A stretch of DNA of 54,542 bases from assembly GCA_003223875.1 (NCBI GenBank), contig QHWY01000243.1, positions 1-54,542 of the forward strand, written 5' to 3'. Numbering within the stretch: the first letter of the stretch is position 1; every line of letters starts with the position of its first letter. Shown here piece after piece: positions 13,833-22,778 of this stretch. The notes beneath the pieces were generated by a model that saw only the letters and a list, made by a program, of their open reading frames with translations, had not been told where the DNA came from and did not search any database. This stretch comes from Acidobacteriota bacterium. GTDB lineage: Bacteria; Acidobacteriota; Terriglobia; 20CM-2-55-15. The translations under genes and the position numbers were made by a program.

Positions 13833-14965
13833 ATCCTCCCGGTGATCAAGTCAATCCCAATCGACGGAATCGAGAACACCAAATCCTTCTTGAGTGTCAG
13901 GTAGCTTTGATTTCCAAGGATCAAATCGCCAAGGACCGAACGTAACGTACGGCTTCTTCTAGAGAGCTGTATGGTTCGTTTCCGGAAATCCGCTCCTAAG
14001 AAGCGACCACGGTAAAATCGCCTATACATTCGAGCCGCGCGCGCAAGCTCGCGCCCGATTTCCCTTCCCACTTGTGAAGCATACTCGTCCGGTTTTTCGA
14101 TGGTTTGCGCCAGGAGTTCCGCCGATTTGAATGCATAGTGGATTCCTTCGCCAGTGATGGGGTCGACGAGTCCGGCGGCGTCACCGATTAACGCCCACCG
14201 CTCGCCGGAAATCCGGTTTCGAGCCCACGAATGTGGACCCAAACAGGGAACTGGAGCGCTGTAGAATTCGGCGTGCTTCAGAGGATCAGGACCTAAATCA
14301 GCAACGATGAAGTTCGACAGCAGTGTCTTCGCGCGGGCGGTCCAACCCGGCTCGCTCCGCGTGATCAACCCGTACGAGATGTGACTTGGTCGGGGAAAGG
14401 ACCAGATGTAGCCTTCGAACCCGGGCACGAAGTAAACCTTCATATGCGCCGGACCACTGCCAGGGATGAAATATCCCAGCGTCACAGCGAGTTCCTCGGG
14501 CTGCAGAGCGGTTGCGACTGTCCGGCGGACAAGACTTGTCGCGCCGTCGGCGCCGATTAGGAAATCCGATTGCAACGAAGTATCACGGGAGAAAAGGTGC
14601 CAACCACGGGCAATGGGCTCAATATGGTTGACACGGCCCTTTAGAATGGAAACCCCGGCAATCTCTGCGGCATCAAGAAGATACTTGCCCAGTTCGCGCC
14701 GGGAGAGTACAGCTATTGGCTTCTGAGGCGTAACGGTAACGGAGTTGGTATCGCCAAAGTATATGGTGATTTGGTCAATGTTTTTGCGCGGCAGATCGGA
14801 TGTAAAGATTCCAAACTGTGAAAGTGCTTTCGCAGTAACGCCGCCCCCGCAGGGCTTTTCCCATGGCGCTTGCGGATCGATCAACGTTACAAAATGTCCA
14901 CGCCGTGCTAGAAGTATTGAAGCCCAGGTGCCCGCGGGTCCGGCCCCGACGACGGCTATGTGCAT
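13829..14965 (-). CDS. Geranylgeranyl-reductase-family FAD-dependent oxidoreductase
   Basis: A 378-residue flavoprotein with N-terminal Rossmann motif [10 protein letters not shown] (residues 7-16), the family-typical [11 protein letters not shown] near residue 40, and [19 protein letters not shown] near 270. This is the p-hydroxybenzoate-hydroxylase-like fold of geranylgeranyl reductases, which saturate double bonds in isoprenoid chains of lipids or quinones. It lies divergent from an unknown gene followed by mqnA-mqnC, so reduction of the menaquinone side chain is a reasonable but untested guess. A halogenase or monooxygenase of the same superfamily is less likely given the CGG motif. Confidence 0.75.
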   Translation of the reverse strand: MHIAVVGAGPAGTWASILLARRGHFVTLIDPQAPWEKPCGGGVTAKALSQFGIFTSDLPRKNIDQITIYFGDTNSVTVTPQKPIAVLSRRELGKYLLDAAEIAGVSILKGRVNHIEPIARGWHLFSRDTSLQSDFLIGADGATSLVRRTVATALQPEELAVTLGYFIPGSGPAHMKVYFVPGFEGYIWSFPRPSHISYGLITRSEPGWTARAKTLLSNFIVADLGPDPLKHAEFYSAPVPCLGPHSWARNRISGERWALIGDAAGLVDPITGEGIHYAFKSAELLAQTIEKPDEYASQVGREIGRELARAARMYRRFYRGRFLGADFRKRTIQLSRRSRTLRSVLGDLILGNQSYLTLKKDLVFSIPSIGIDLITGRI

Positions 14966-15021
14966 GAGTTCTCAAACATCCACATTGCAAGGCCGTCTAT
15001 GTTACCAGAAGGATTTGTCGC

Positions 15022-15558
15022 ATGATTGAAAAAACCCGGTTAGAGATTCCCGCCGACCATCCGATCCGAGGCTTCTTCAAGCGATTAACCGAGCGTGGAA
15101 TGGGGCATCTGAATTTGCACGATTCTGACACGATCCAATACATCACAAATCTTCTGACCGAGTTCGTGCAGATCGAAAATATGTATCGCATCAAAGATGA
15201 ATCTGGCCGCCGCTTGCAGTATGTGTTTGAAATGCTCACGCACGCCAGTAACGAAATGTCGCCGACCCTTCGTCGGGATTGCTACAAACACGTTGGCGAT
15301 CTCACACTGTTTAACCTCGGTCTCTTTCCCGAAAATCTCACGTACGGACATCGTTCAGTGAGCCCCGATTACTACGCCCAAACCGGACGGCGGTCCTATA
15401 CGATTGTTGCAGAAATGGATTCTTCGCCCCGTACGGGGACCGTATATCGCAAGCTCTCGGAACAATTCGAGCAATGCGTCATTGGTCTGAACTGGGTCAA
15501 GGTCTACATTAACGATCCCTTCTACCAGTACATGTTCCGAGAATTCGACGTCACGTAG
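15022..15558 (+). CDS. Conserved-looking protein of unknown function next to mqnA-mqnC
   Basis: A 178-residue soluble protein with no signal peptide or membrane segment. I do not recognise the family. It is rich in aromatic residues in its C-terminal half (YTIVAEM, IGLNWVKVYINDPFYQYMF) and mixes helical and strand-like segments. A good ribosome-binding site (AAGGA about 8 bases upstream) precedes the ATG. It sits 77 bases before mqnA in the same direction, so co-expression with menaquinone synthesis is possible. Codon use looks like that of the neighbouring genes, so it is probably a real gene. Confidence 0.7.
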   Translation: MIEKTRLEIPADHPIRGFFKRLTERGMGHLNLHDSDTIQYITNLLTEFVQIENMYRIKDESGRRLQYVFEMLTHASNEMSPTLRRDCYKHVGDLTLFNLGLFPENLTYGHRSVSPDYYAQTGRRSYTIVAEMDSSPRTGTVYRKLSEQFEQCVIGLNWVKVYINDPFYQYMFREFDVT

Positions 15559-15566
15559 TAAACTCA

Positions 15567-15598
15567 CGCATTCCCTCCGCTGGGAGGAGGGAAATGCA
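15567..15598. repeat. Imperfect palindrome between the unknown gene and mqnA
   Basis: GCATT-CCCTCC (15568-15578) pairs with GGAGGGAAATGC (15586-15597) around a short loop, with one unpaired base. The pyrimidine/purine arms resemble the CCTCTCCC/GGGAGAGG palindromes seen at 23006 and 33126. No T-tract follows, so a repeat remnant or RNA hairpin is likelier than a terminator. Confidence 0.5.
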
Positions 15599-15635
15599 CC
15601 GAGTGCATATTCCTCAGCGATAACAATTAGCGAAA

Positions 15636-16481
15636 ATGGCGAAAGGTAAAATTTCGATCGTAAAATATCTCAACGCGGTCCCGCTCGCTTGGGGCATTTT
15701 GGAAGGGCCGCAGCGTGAGGTCTTCGATCCCATCTTAAGCACTCCGGTCGAGTGCGCCGATCAATTGGCCCAAGGTCGCGTCGATATTGGTCTCATCCCC
15801 TCAATTGAATTCCAGCGCATTAAAGGCTGCCGGATTGTGCCTGGGCCGGCGGTGGCTGCGACCCATCGCGTGCGCAGTGTCATTCTGGTCAGCGTCGTTC
15901 CGCTTTGGAAAGTCCGCACGGTCGCATGTGACAGTGGTTCAAGGACCTCGGTTACCTTGGCGAAGATTATCTTCAGCGAGTTCTATCACACGCACCCGGA
16001 TTTTAGACCTGCCGAACCGGATGTTGCCAACATGTTGGCCCAAAGCGATGCGGCATTAGTGATTGGCGACAATGCATTGAAGTTCATGGAAACCAACGAG
16101 CGTCCGAACATCGAAGTCCAAAAGCCGCTGGTACGCTTGGGTTCGGAGCCACTTCAAATTTTCGATCTGGCTGAACGCTGGCGTTTTTTAACCGGTCTGC
16201 CTCTCGTGTTCGCCTTTTGGGCTGTGCGCGAAGGATTTCCAAACAGTAATGTTGTTGATGTTCTTAAGCAATCGCGCGATTTCGGGGTCGCTAACATCCC
16301 AACGATTTCCGAGAAGTACAGCGAACAACTACATATCAAAAAGGAATTCCTGCAGGAATATCTCGAACGCAACGTTCATTACTACATGGATTCGGCGTGC
16401 CTTGAAGGGTTGGAGTTGTTTTACGAGAAGGCTGCGCATGTAGGTGCCCTGAAGTCTGTGCGGCGGCCGCAATTCGTATGA
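15636..16481 (+). CDS. mqnA: Chorismate dehydratase MqnA (futalosine pathway)
   Basis: First step of the futalosine route to menaquinone: dehydration of chorismate to 3-[(1-carboxyvinyl)oxy]benzoate. The 281-residue protein begins ISIVKYLNAVPLAWGI, matching the MqnA N-terminal pattern (K-I-x-x-x-x-Y-L-N-A-x-P-L). The solute-binding-protein-like fold is suggested by GLIPSIEFQRI and by ALVIGDNAL. It overlaps mqnC by 4 bases (ATGA), so the two are translated together. Confidence 0.92.
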   Translation: MAKGKISIVKYLNAVPLAWGILEGPQREVFDPILSTPVECADQLAQGRVDIGLIPSIEFQRIKGCRIVPGPAVAATHRVRSVILVSVVPLWKVRTVACDSGSRTSVTLAKIIFSEFYHTHPDFRPAEPDVANMLAQSDAALVIGDNALKFMETNERPNIEVQKPLVRLGSEPLQIFDLAERWRFLTGLPLVFAFWAVREGFPNSNVVDVLKQSRDFGVANIPTISEKYSEQLHIKKEFLQEYLERNVHYYMDSACLEGLELFYEKAAHVGALKSVRRPQFV

Positions 16482-17551
16482 GAAGTATCGGTAGCGTTCT
16501 GGAATCCGCTTCCGAAGGTGAACGAATTACCTCCGACGAAGCTGTTCGTCTTTTCGAAGAGGCAGATTTGTTCGATCTAGCCTCCTGTGCCGACAGCAAT
16601 CGTCAGCGGCGGCATTCGGATAACGTCATCAGCTACATCATCGATCGCAATATCAACTACACAAATGTATGTAAGGAGTTCTGCACGTTTTGCGCGTTTT
16701 ACCGCGTCAAAGGTGATCCGGAAGCCTATGTTCTGCCGGAGCACGTTATCCACGAGAAGATTGAAGAGACCATCGCGCTTGGCGGCACCGGGATCCTGAT
16801 GCAAGGTGGAGTTCATCCGGATTTGAAGATCGATTATTACGAGCGGCTGCTTGCTGGCATTAAACAAAAGTTTTCGATTCACTGTCATTGTTTCTCGCCG
16901 CCGGAAATTTTGAACATTGCGCGGGTTTCGAAGCTCTCGGTTACGGAAGTTTTCGTTCGCCTGAAGGCAGCAGGCCTAGATTCGATGCCTGGGGGCGGTG
17001 GAGAAATTCTCGATGACGAAATCCGGCAATCCATCAGTCCTCTAAAATGTAGAACGGATGAATGGTTGATGGTTCATCGCGAAGCACACGGCCTGGGACT
17101 GCGGACCACCGCCACGATGATGATCGGTGTCGGCGAGACGATTCATCACCGGATTCGCCATCTGCAGCGCGTGCGCGAATTGCAAGACGAAACAGGCGGC
17201 TTTACTGCATTCATCCCATGGACATTCCAACCGGAGAATACGGAGCTCGCTCAACGTGACATTCCTGAAGTGACGGCCGCTGAATATTTGCGCGTGCTAG
17301 CCCTGAGCCGTATTTACCTCGATAATATTGCGAACGTGCAGGTGTCGTGGTTGACCGTCGGTCTGAAAGTTGGGCAAGTGGGACTGCGATTCGGCGTAAA
17401 CGATATGGGCAGCATCATGATCGAGGAAAATGTGATCAGTGCTGCTGGTGCTCGAAATCGCGCAAATGACGCCGAACTGCGTCGGATCATTCGGGATGCC
17501 GGCTTCATTCCTCGCCAACGCACGACGTTATACGAGCGTTACGTCAATTAG
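16478..17551 (+). CDS. mqnC: Cyclic dehypoxanthinyl futalosine synthase MqnC (radical SAM)
   Basis: Radical SAM enzyme that cyclises dehypoxanthine futalosine. The 4Fe-4S motif is CKEFCTFC (CX3CX2C, residues about 65-72), followed by AFYR. ILMQGGVHPDL and MPGGGGEILDDEIR are family hallmarks that separate it from MqnE. The 357-residue length is normal. With mqnA this shows that the organism makes menaquinone by the futalosine route; mqnB, mqnD and mqnE are not in the window. Its stop codon overlaps that of the convergent CPBP gene (TTAG, 17548-17551). Confidence 0.93.
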   Translation: MRSIGSVLESASEGERITSDEAVRLFEEADLFDLASCADSNRQRRHSDNVISYIIDRNINYTNVCKEFCTFCAFYRVKGDPEAYVLPEHVIHEKIEETIALGGTGILMQGGVHPDLKIDYYERLLAGIKQKFSIHCHCFSPPEILNIARVSKLSVTEVFVRLKAAGLDSMPGGGGEILDDEIRQSISPLKCRTDEWLMVHREAHGLGLRTTATMMIGVGETIHHRIRHLQRVRELQDETGGFTAFIPWTFQPENTELAQRDIPEVTAAEYLRVLALSRIYLDNIANVQVSWLTVGLKVGQVGLRFGVNDMGSIMIEENVISAAGARNRANDAELRRIIRDAGFIPRQRTTLYERYVN

Positions 17552-18309
17552 CGCAGCCCTTTCTGAACGAACGTGCTCAAGGCGAATACTCCGAAGAGCA
17601 TCGTATTGTAAGAAGTATGGATGATGAAAGAAGGTATCAAAGAGTTGGACCGTAAGCGAACAAACGACAAAACATAACCAACGACAAAAATCAGAACTAC
17701 GCCGGCCCAGCTTCCCCAGAGTTGCGGCAGGTGTAGTAACGCAAACAAAATTGCCGTTACCGAGACCGCCGTTCCGGAACCGCCAATATCGAACAGCACT
17801 TTGAACAGAAAACCCCTGAATATGATCTCCTCGAACAACGGGGCTGCCCCGATTCCGAAAATCGCGAAAACGTACACCGCAGTTGCCGAGGAAAGCAGCC
17901 TCTCGATAGGAGGTGGTTCTCCGGCCGGAAAAAATGAGGAAACGACCATTACACTAACGGCGAGGCTAGCGCCTAAAGAAATGAGAAAACCCGTACTGAA
18001 TTGATGGTTTCGAAACCAATGAATGGTCTCCACAAAAGACTGCTGGTGCACGACCTTGATCAGGAAAGCGATAAAACCGACCAGCGCGATATTCATCAAT
18101 CCTTGAAGCACGACCTGATCGACGGCGGTGAGGTCGGCGACACGGAGCTCGGGATTGAAAATATGCCAGACGCGAAGCGCGGTGATGGGCAGGAACAGGA
18201 CTGTAAGCAAGAAGAACACGGCGAAAACCACCAGATCCGCAATGCGCCAAGGATTCTGCGGAACCCGTTCCTCCGTTCGGAAATCGGAATCGGGCAATGG
18301 AAAACTCAT
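17548..18309 (-). CDS. CPBP-family intramembrane metalloprotease
   Basis: A 253-residue multi-spanning membrane protein with the CPBP (Abi) glutamic-type motifs EEIIFRG (about residue 163), FALLHLPQ and a later SFIIHTSYN. These are the EExxxR, FxxxH and HxxxN signatures of type II CAAX-prenyl-endopeptidase-like proteases. About six or seven hydrophobic helices are visible. The substrate is unknown; roles in the family range from peptide maturation to bacteriocin immunity. It overlaps the upstream unknown gene by 4 bases (ATGA) and is the last gene of the leftward run from the ctpA-like gene. Confidence 0.88.
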   Translation of the reverse strand: MSFPLPDSDFRTEERVPQNPWRIADLVVFAVFFLLTVLFLPITALRVWHIFNPELRVADLTAVDQVVLQGLMNIALVGFIAFLIKVVHQQSFVETIHWFRNHQFSTGFLISLGASLAVSVMVVSSFFPAGEPPPIERLLSSATAVYVFAIFGIGAAPLFEEIIFRGFLFKVLFDIGGSGTAVSVTAILFALLHLPQLWGSWAGVVLIFVVGYVLSFVRLRSNSLIPSFIIHTSYNTMLFGVFALSTFVQKGLR

Positions 18310-19319
18310 TCTTCTGACGGTCCATTGAGCCGCGAATCGCGAGCCCGATAGGGGGAAGCCTCAAGAGAAGCTTTGAGTGAGGCCGCAAGCAAAGGAACCA
18401 TGATTTCATGGTGTCCGGTGAGGGCAATCGCTTGCCCGGAATTTTGTGTCGGCCGCTTCAATACATTTTGGGTGGGACGGTAGTGCTGGATAAAGTCGAG
18501 ATTCGCGGTCGTGAATTCTTCCAGTCGGTTCCCAAGATTGCGCACGACAGCGATGGCTTTCAGGAACACCTCGGGCAAAACCACGGCTGAACCGACATTC
18601 AAGTAAACGCCTCCACCATCCAGCTCTCTAGCCATACTACAAAAGAGGCGAAAATCGTGATAGCTGACCTTGCCGAGGTTTTTTCCTGAGGCTTGCGGAT
18701 GAGCATGGATGATGTCAGTGCCCAATGCCACATGTACAGTCACCGGAACTTTTCTGGAGTAGGCTTCGGCCAAAACACTCATGGACCGGTAACGGAAATC
18801 GACCGTACTGCGACAAATAAAATGTCCCAATCCCTCGCCCATACCTACTTCACCGGAAGACGCTCTGTCTATGGCTTCATTCATATATTCTGCGGTTTCG
18901 CGCGCCATGCCGAACCGACCGCCACTAACCTGCTCCTCGACGTCTTCGGAAGTTGCTCCCGCCAAAGCAACTTCGAAATCGTGAATCGCGGCCGAGCCAT
19001 TCATAGCAATGCCGGTAACCAATCCAGCTTGCATGAGATCGTTGATAACTGGTCCAAGGCCAACTTTAACGACATGAGCCCCCAGCCCCCAAATGATCGG
19101 TTTATTCGACGATCGAGCGTATAAGATCGCGCGAATGAGCGCGCGAAGGCCGTCGCCGGCGAGGATGTGTGGAAGTTTGGATATAAACCCGAGCACGTTT
19201 TCGGATCCATCCATCGGTTTGCCGAACATCGCCGTATGGACTTTGCTTTTGCGCTCGTGGAGCGGATAGGTGGAGACCCCGCTCAAATCCAAAGGTTTGG
19301 TCGAATATTCCGAATCCAC
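18306..19319 (-). CDS. Conserved protein of unknown function, possibly deoxyhypusine-synthase-like
   Basis: A 337-residue soluble protein. Segments such as IIWGLGAHVVKVGLGPVIN, NGSAAIHDFEVALAGATSED and LNVGSAVVLPEVFLKA look strongly conserved, and I recall similar uncharacterised proteins in other Gram-negative bacteria. A nucleotide-binding, deoxyhypusine-synthase-type fold is possible, but the lysine motif of true deoxyhypusine synthases is not evident, so no reaction is assigned. It sits 2 bases after gmhA and overlaps the CPBP gene by 4 bases. That places it in a run with heptose and DNA-repair genes, but the context gives no clear function. Confidence 0.65.
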   Translation of the reverse strand: MDSEYSTKPLDLSGVSTYPLHERKSKVHTAMFGKPMDGSENVLGFISKLPHILAGDGLRALIRAILYARSSNKPIIWGLGAHVVKVGLGPVINDLMQAGLVTGIAMNGSAAIHDFEVALAGATSEDVEEQVSGGRFGMARETAEYMNEAIDRASSGEVGMGEGLGHFICRSTVDFRYRSMSVLAEAYSRKVPVTVHVALGTDIIHAHPQASGKNLGKVSYHDFRLFCSMARELDGGGVYLNVGSAVVLPEVFLKAIAVVRNLGNRLEEFTTANLDFIQHYRPTQNVLKRPTQNSGQAIALTGHHEIMVPLLAASLKASLEASPYRARDSRLNGPSEE

Positions 19320-19321
19320 AA

Positions 19322-19918
19322 TTAGTCCGCGGGATAGATTTCAGGGAAGAGCTCTCGATCGACGAGTTCGCAAAGGATATGGCCGAGCATGACATGCGTT
19401 TCCTGAATACGAGGGGTTTCACGGCTTGGGACGCGAAAGAGCACCTCAACGCGGTCCTTCATTTTTCCGCCGGTCTCTCCGGTAAAGCCGATCGTGAACA
19501 AACCTTTTGATCGTGCAACATCGATTGCTGCGAGCACGCTGGGAGAGTTTCCGCTGGTGGATATGGCGATTGCGATATCGCCCGATTGCCCCAAAGCTTC
19601 GATCTGACGGGCAAACACTTTGTCATATCCATAATCATTGCCAACGGCCGTCAAGACGGAGGTATCCGTTGCGAGCGAGATCGCTGGCAATGGTGATCGG
19701 TGCGGCCCAAACCGGCCTACCAACTCCGCCGCGAGATGTTGAGCGTCGGCGGCGCTGCCCCCGTTACCGAAGAAGAGAACCTTGTGACCATTGCGCAGCC
19801 CATGAGCAATGGTTTCGACAGTTCGCGCGATAGTGTCTTTGTTTACTCTAAAGAATTCATTTTTCACGCGGAGGCTTTCGCCGACGAATTGGTCGATCAG
19901 TTGGGCGGCATCTTTCAT
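19322..19918 (-). CDS. gmhA: D-sedoheptulose-7-phosphate isomerase GmhA
   Basis: SIS-domain isomerase for the first step of ADP-heptose synthesis for lipopolysaccharide core. The 198-residue protein carries LFFGNGGSAADAQHLAAELVG near residue 55, typical of GmhA/DiaA-type SIS proteins, AISTSGNSPSVLAAI for the phosphate-binding loop, and a C-terminal QETHVMLGHILCELVD containing the conserved Glu/His region. DiaA is the main alternative, but the active-site residues and the presence of hldE2 at 37485 favour GmhA. The start overlaps the uvrA stop by one base. Confidence 0.88.
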   Translation of the reverse strand: MKDAAQLIDQFVGESLRVKNEFFRVNKDTIARTVETIAHGLRNGHKVLFFGNGGSAADAQHLAAELVGRFGPHRSPLPAISLATDTSVLTAVGNDYGYDKVFARQIEALGQSGDIAIAISTSGNSPSVLAAIDVARSKGLFTIGFTGETGGKMKDRVEVLFRVPSRETPRIQETHVMLGHILCELVDRELFPEIYPAD

Positions 19919-22725
19919 TAATTTCGATGCAATGTCAGTTCGCGGGAACTCGGTTTCGAGAGGACTTGCGCCAGCGCCTGCCCTGTGTATGACTTTTTGG
20001 AACGCGCCACCTGTTCCGGAGTCCCGGCCGCTAGCAGCCGGCCCCCCTGCACTCCTCCCTCGGGTCCAAGATCAATAACCCAGTCTGCAGTCTTAATGAC
20101 GTCCAGATGATGCTCGATAATGATCACCGTGTTTCCCAGGTCTGTCAACCGGCAGAGAACGTCCAGAAGTTTTTTGACGTCGTCGAAGTGCAAGCCGGTA
20201 GTGGGCTCGTCGAGAATATAGAGAGTTTTTCCCGTTGCGCGCCTGCTCAATTCTTTTGCTAATTTAATCCGCTGGGCTTCCCCGCCGGACAATGTCGTCG
20301 CTGACTGCCCGAGCCCGATATAACCCAGTCCAACGTCCACCAATGTTTGCAATTTCGAATGGATTTGAGGAATGTTGCCGAGTACTTGCAGGGCATCTGC
20401 AACTGTGGAATTCAGCAGATCCGCAATCGACATCGCTTTGTACTGGATTGCCAGCGTCTCACTGTTGTAACGCCTGCCATGGCAGACTTCACAGGCCACG
20501 TAGACATTAGGCAGGAAACTCATTTCGATTTTGCGAAGACCATCCCCCTGACACGCTTCGCATCGCCCGCCTTTGACATTGAAGCTAAAACGACCAGCTT
20601 TGTACCCCCGCGCGCGAGATTCTGGGAGCATCGCGTACAGCTCGCGAATGGGTGTGAAGACGCCGGTATACGTCGCAGCATTCGACCGCGGGGTCCGGCC
20701 AATCGGAGACTGGTCGATCTCGATGACCTTGTCGATGTATTCCAAGCCTTCGATACCCTTGTGCGCGCCAGGTTCATCGAGGGCGCGATAGATATTTCTG
20801 GCCAGCGTCTTATAGAGGATTTCGTTCACGAGGGTGGATTTACCCGAACCGGAAACGCCGCTAACCACTGTCATGAGGCCAATCGGGAACGAAACATCGA
20901 TGTTCTGAAGATTATGTTCGGACGCCCCTCGAACCACAATCGCCTTTCCATTGGACTGCCGGCGTTTGTGGGGTACCGGAATCGCTCTGCGACCAGACAA
21001 ATATTGCCCGGTCAAACTATGAGGACACTGCGCGATCGCTTCGGGTGAACCGCATGCGACAATGTGTCCTCCTTCCGTTCCAGCCCCCGGTCCAAGATCG
21101 ATAACATAATCCGCACGGCGAATTGTCTCTTCATCGTGCTCGACAACGACGACGGTATTTCCAAGATCGCGCAGCTCTTCAAGCGTGGACAATAGGCGGG
21201 CGTTGTCCTTGTGGTGCAGTCCGATGGAAGGCTCGTCCAAAACGTACAGGACTCCACGAAGCTTGGAACCAATTTGTGTCGCGAGACGAATCCGTTGACT
21301 TTCACCACCAGACAGGGTGTTGGCCCCGCGATCCAGGCTGAGATAGTTCAAGCCGACGGCATCGAGAAATTGCAATCGATCGCAGATTTCACCGACGATG
21401 CGTCCAGCAATTTGTTCCTCGCGACCACCGAGTTTGAGCTCCGAGAAGAACCTCAGAGTAGCGGTTACGGGCCACGAAACGATTTCCGCAATCGATCGAC
21501 TCGCGACCTTGACGGCAAGACTTTCCGGCCGCAGGCGAGCGCCGCGGCAGGCCGCGCAAGGCTTGGTAACCATCAAATCGGAAAGGTCCTCTGATGCGAT
21601 CCCGTTCTGGTCGTAATAGCGATTCAGAATATCGACCACACCTTCTATACGGTTCCCGCGTTCCTTGATGCCGTAAAAGACCGTATTTCGAACTTTCGGA
21701 GGCAACTGCTCGAAAGGAAGCGACAAATCTGCGCCCAATTGTTCGGCAATCTTCGAGACCTGGACTTCAAATTCCTCATCAAGCCAGCCGTGTGCCATGC
21801 CTAGTCCGCCGTTCAGGATGGGCCGAGTCGGATCGGTGATGACCCGGGCAGGATCGAAATCAAATTTCATCCCGAGCCCGTTGCAGACCTCGCAGGCGCC
21901 ATAGATGCTGTTGAACGAGAATGTTCGCGGTTCAATCGCCGGGATACTGATCCCGCAATCCGCGCAAGCCATTTTTTCGGAATACAGGCGCTCCTCACCA
22001 TCGACAACGGCAACAAGGACGATACCCTTCGCGAGCTTGGTAGCCTGCTCGATTGAAGCCTCCAGGCGTTTCTCGATATCTTTTTTGATCATCAGCCGAT
22101 CGACCACGATCTCAATGGAGTGATTTTTTTTCTTATCGAGGTCGATGGGTTCGTCGAGATTGTGCAGCACGCCGTCAATGCGGCCGCGGACATATCCGGT
22201 CTTGGCCAATGCCTGAAGCTGTTTCTTGAACTCACCCTTGCGGCCGCGGACGATGGGAGCAAGGATCATCACACGCGCGCCTTCAGGCAGCGCCTTGAGA
22301 TGACGCACAATTTGATCCGGAGTCTGCTTGGCGATTGGTTTCCCGCACTGATAGCAGTGCGGAATTCCGATCGAGGAGAATAAGAGGCGGAGGTAGTCGT
22401 AAATCTCGGTTACTGTTCCTACCGTTGATCGAGGGCTGCGCGCAGCCGTCTTCTGTTCGATAGAGATGGCCGGCGAGAGGCCTTCAATGGAATCGACATC
22501 GGGTGGTTCAAGGCGATCGAGAAATTGCCGGGCATAAGCCGAGAGCGATTCCACATAACGCCGCTGTCCCTCGGCGTAGATCGTATCAAAGGCGAGACTA
22601 GATTTTCCCGAACCGCTGAGACCGGTAATGACGGTGAGTCGATTACGCGGAATTTCGACGTTGATGTTTTTCAGATTGTGTTGGCGCGCCCCGCGGACAG
22701 TTATATTTTTAATGCTACTTTGCAT
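19918..22725 (-). CDS. uvrA: Excinuclease ABC subunit A
   Basis: DNA-damage sensor of nucleotide excision repair. At 935 residues it has the full double-ABC architecture. The first P-loop is [19 protein letters not shown] (about residues 34-52), the second is [15 protein letters not shown], and ABC signatures LSGGE occur in both halves. Zinc-binding cysteine pairs are visible (CADCG...CEVC and CEACQ...CEVC). UvrB and UvrC are not in the window, but mfd, which recruits UvrA to stalled polymerase, is at 37945. Confidence 0.98.
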   Translation of the reverse strand: MQSSIKNITVRGARQHNLKNINVEIPRNRLTVITGLSGSGKSSLAFDTIYAEGQRRYVESLSAYARQFLDRLEPPDVDSIEGLSPAISIEQKTAARSPRSTVGTVTEIYDYLRLLFSSIGIPHCYQCGKPIAKQTPDQIVRHLKALPEGARVMILAPIVRGRKGEFKKQLQALAKTGYVRGRIDGVLHNLDEPIDLDKKKNHSIEIVVDRLMIKKDIEKRLEASIEQATKLAKGIVLVAVVDGEERLYSEKMACADCGISIPAIEPRTFSFNSIYGACEVCNGLGMKFDFDPARVITDPTRPILNGGLGMAHGWLDEEFEVQVSKIAEQLGADLSLPFEQLPPKVRNTVFYGIKERGNRIEGVVDILNRYYDQNGIASEDLSDLMVTKPCAACRGARLRPESLAVKVASRSIAEIVSWPVTATLRFFSELKLGGREEQIAGRIVGEICDRLQFLDAVGLNYLSLDRGANTLSGGESQRIRLATQIGSKLRGVLYVLDEPSIGLHHKDNARLLSTLEELRDLGNTVVVVEHDEETIRRADYVIDLGPGAGTEGGHIVACGSPEAIAQCPHSLTGQYLSGRRAIPVPHKRRQSNGKAIVVRGASEHNLQNIDVSFPIGLMTVVSGVSGSGKSTLVNEILYKTLARNIYRALDEPGAHKGIEGLEYIDKVIEIDQSPIGRTPRSNAATYTGVFTPIRELYAMLPESRARGYKAGRFSFNVKGGRCEACQGDGLRKIEMSFLPNVYVACEVCHGRRYNSETLAIQYKAMSIADLLNSTVADALQVLGNIPQIHSKLQTLVDVGLGYIGLGQSATTLSGGEAQRIKLAKELSRRATGKTLYILDEPTTGLHFDDVKKLLDVLCRLTDLGNTVIIIEHHLDVIKTADWVIDLGPEGGVQGGRLLAAGTPEQVARSKKSYTGQALAQVLSKPSSRELTLHRN

Positions 22726-22778
22726 ACAGCCGGAATCTGAGCGTGATAAAAACCCTATATTTTAGCGCACCTGCTACA

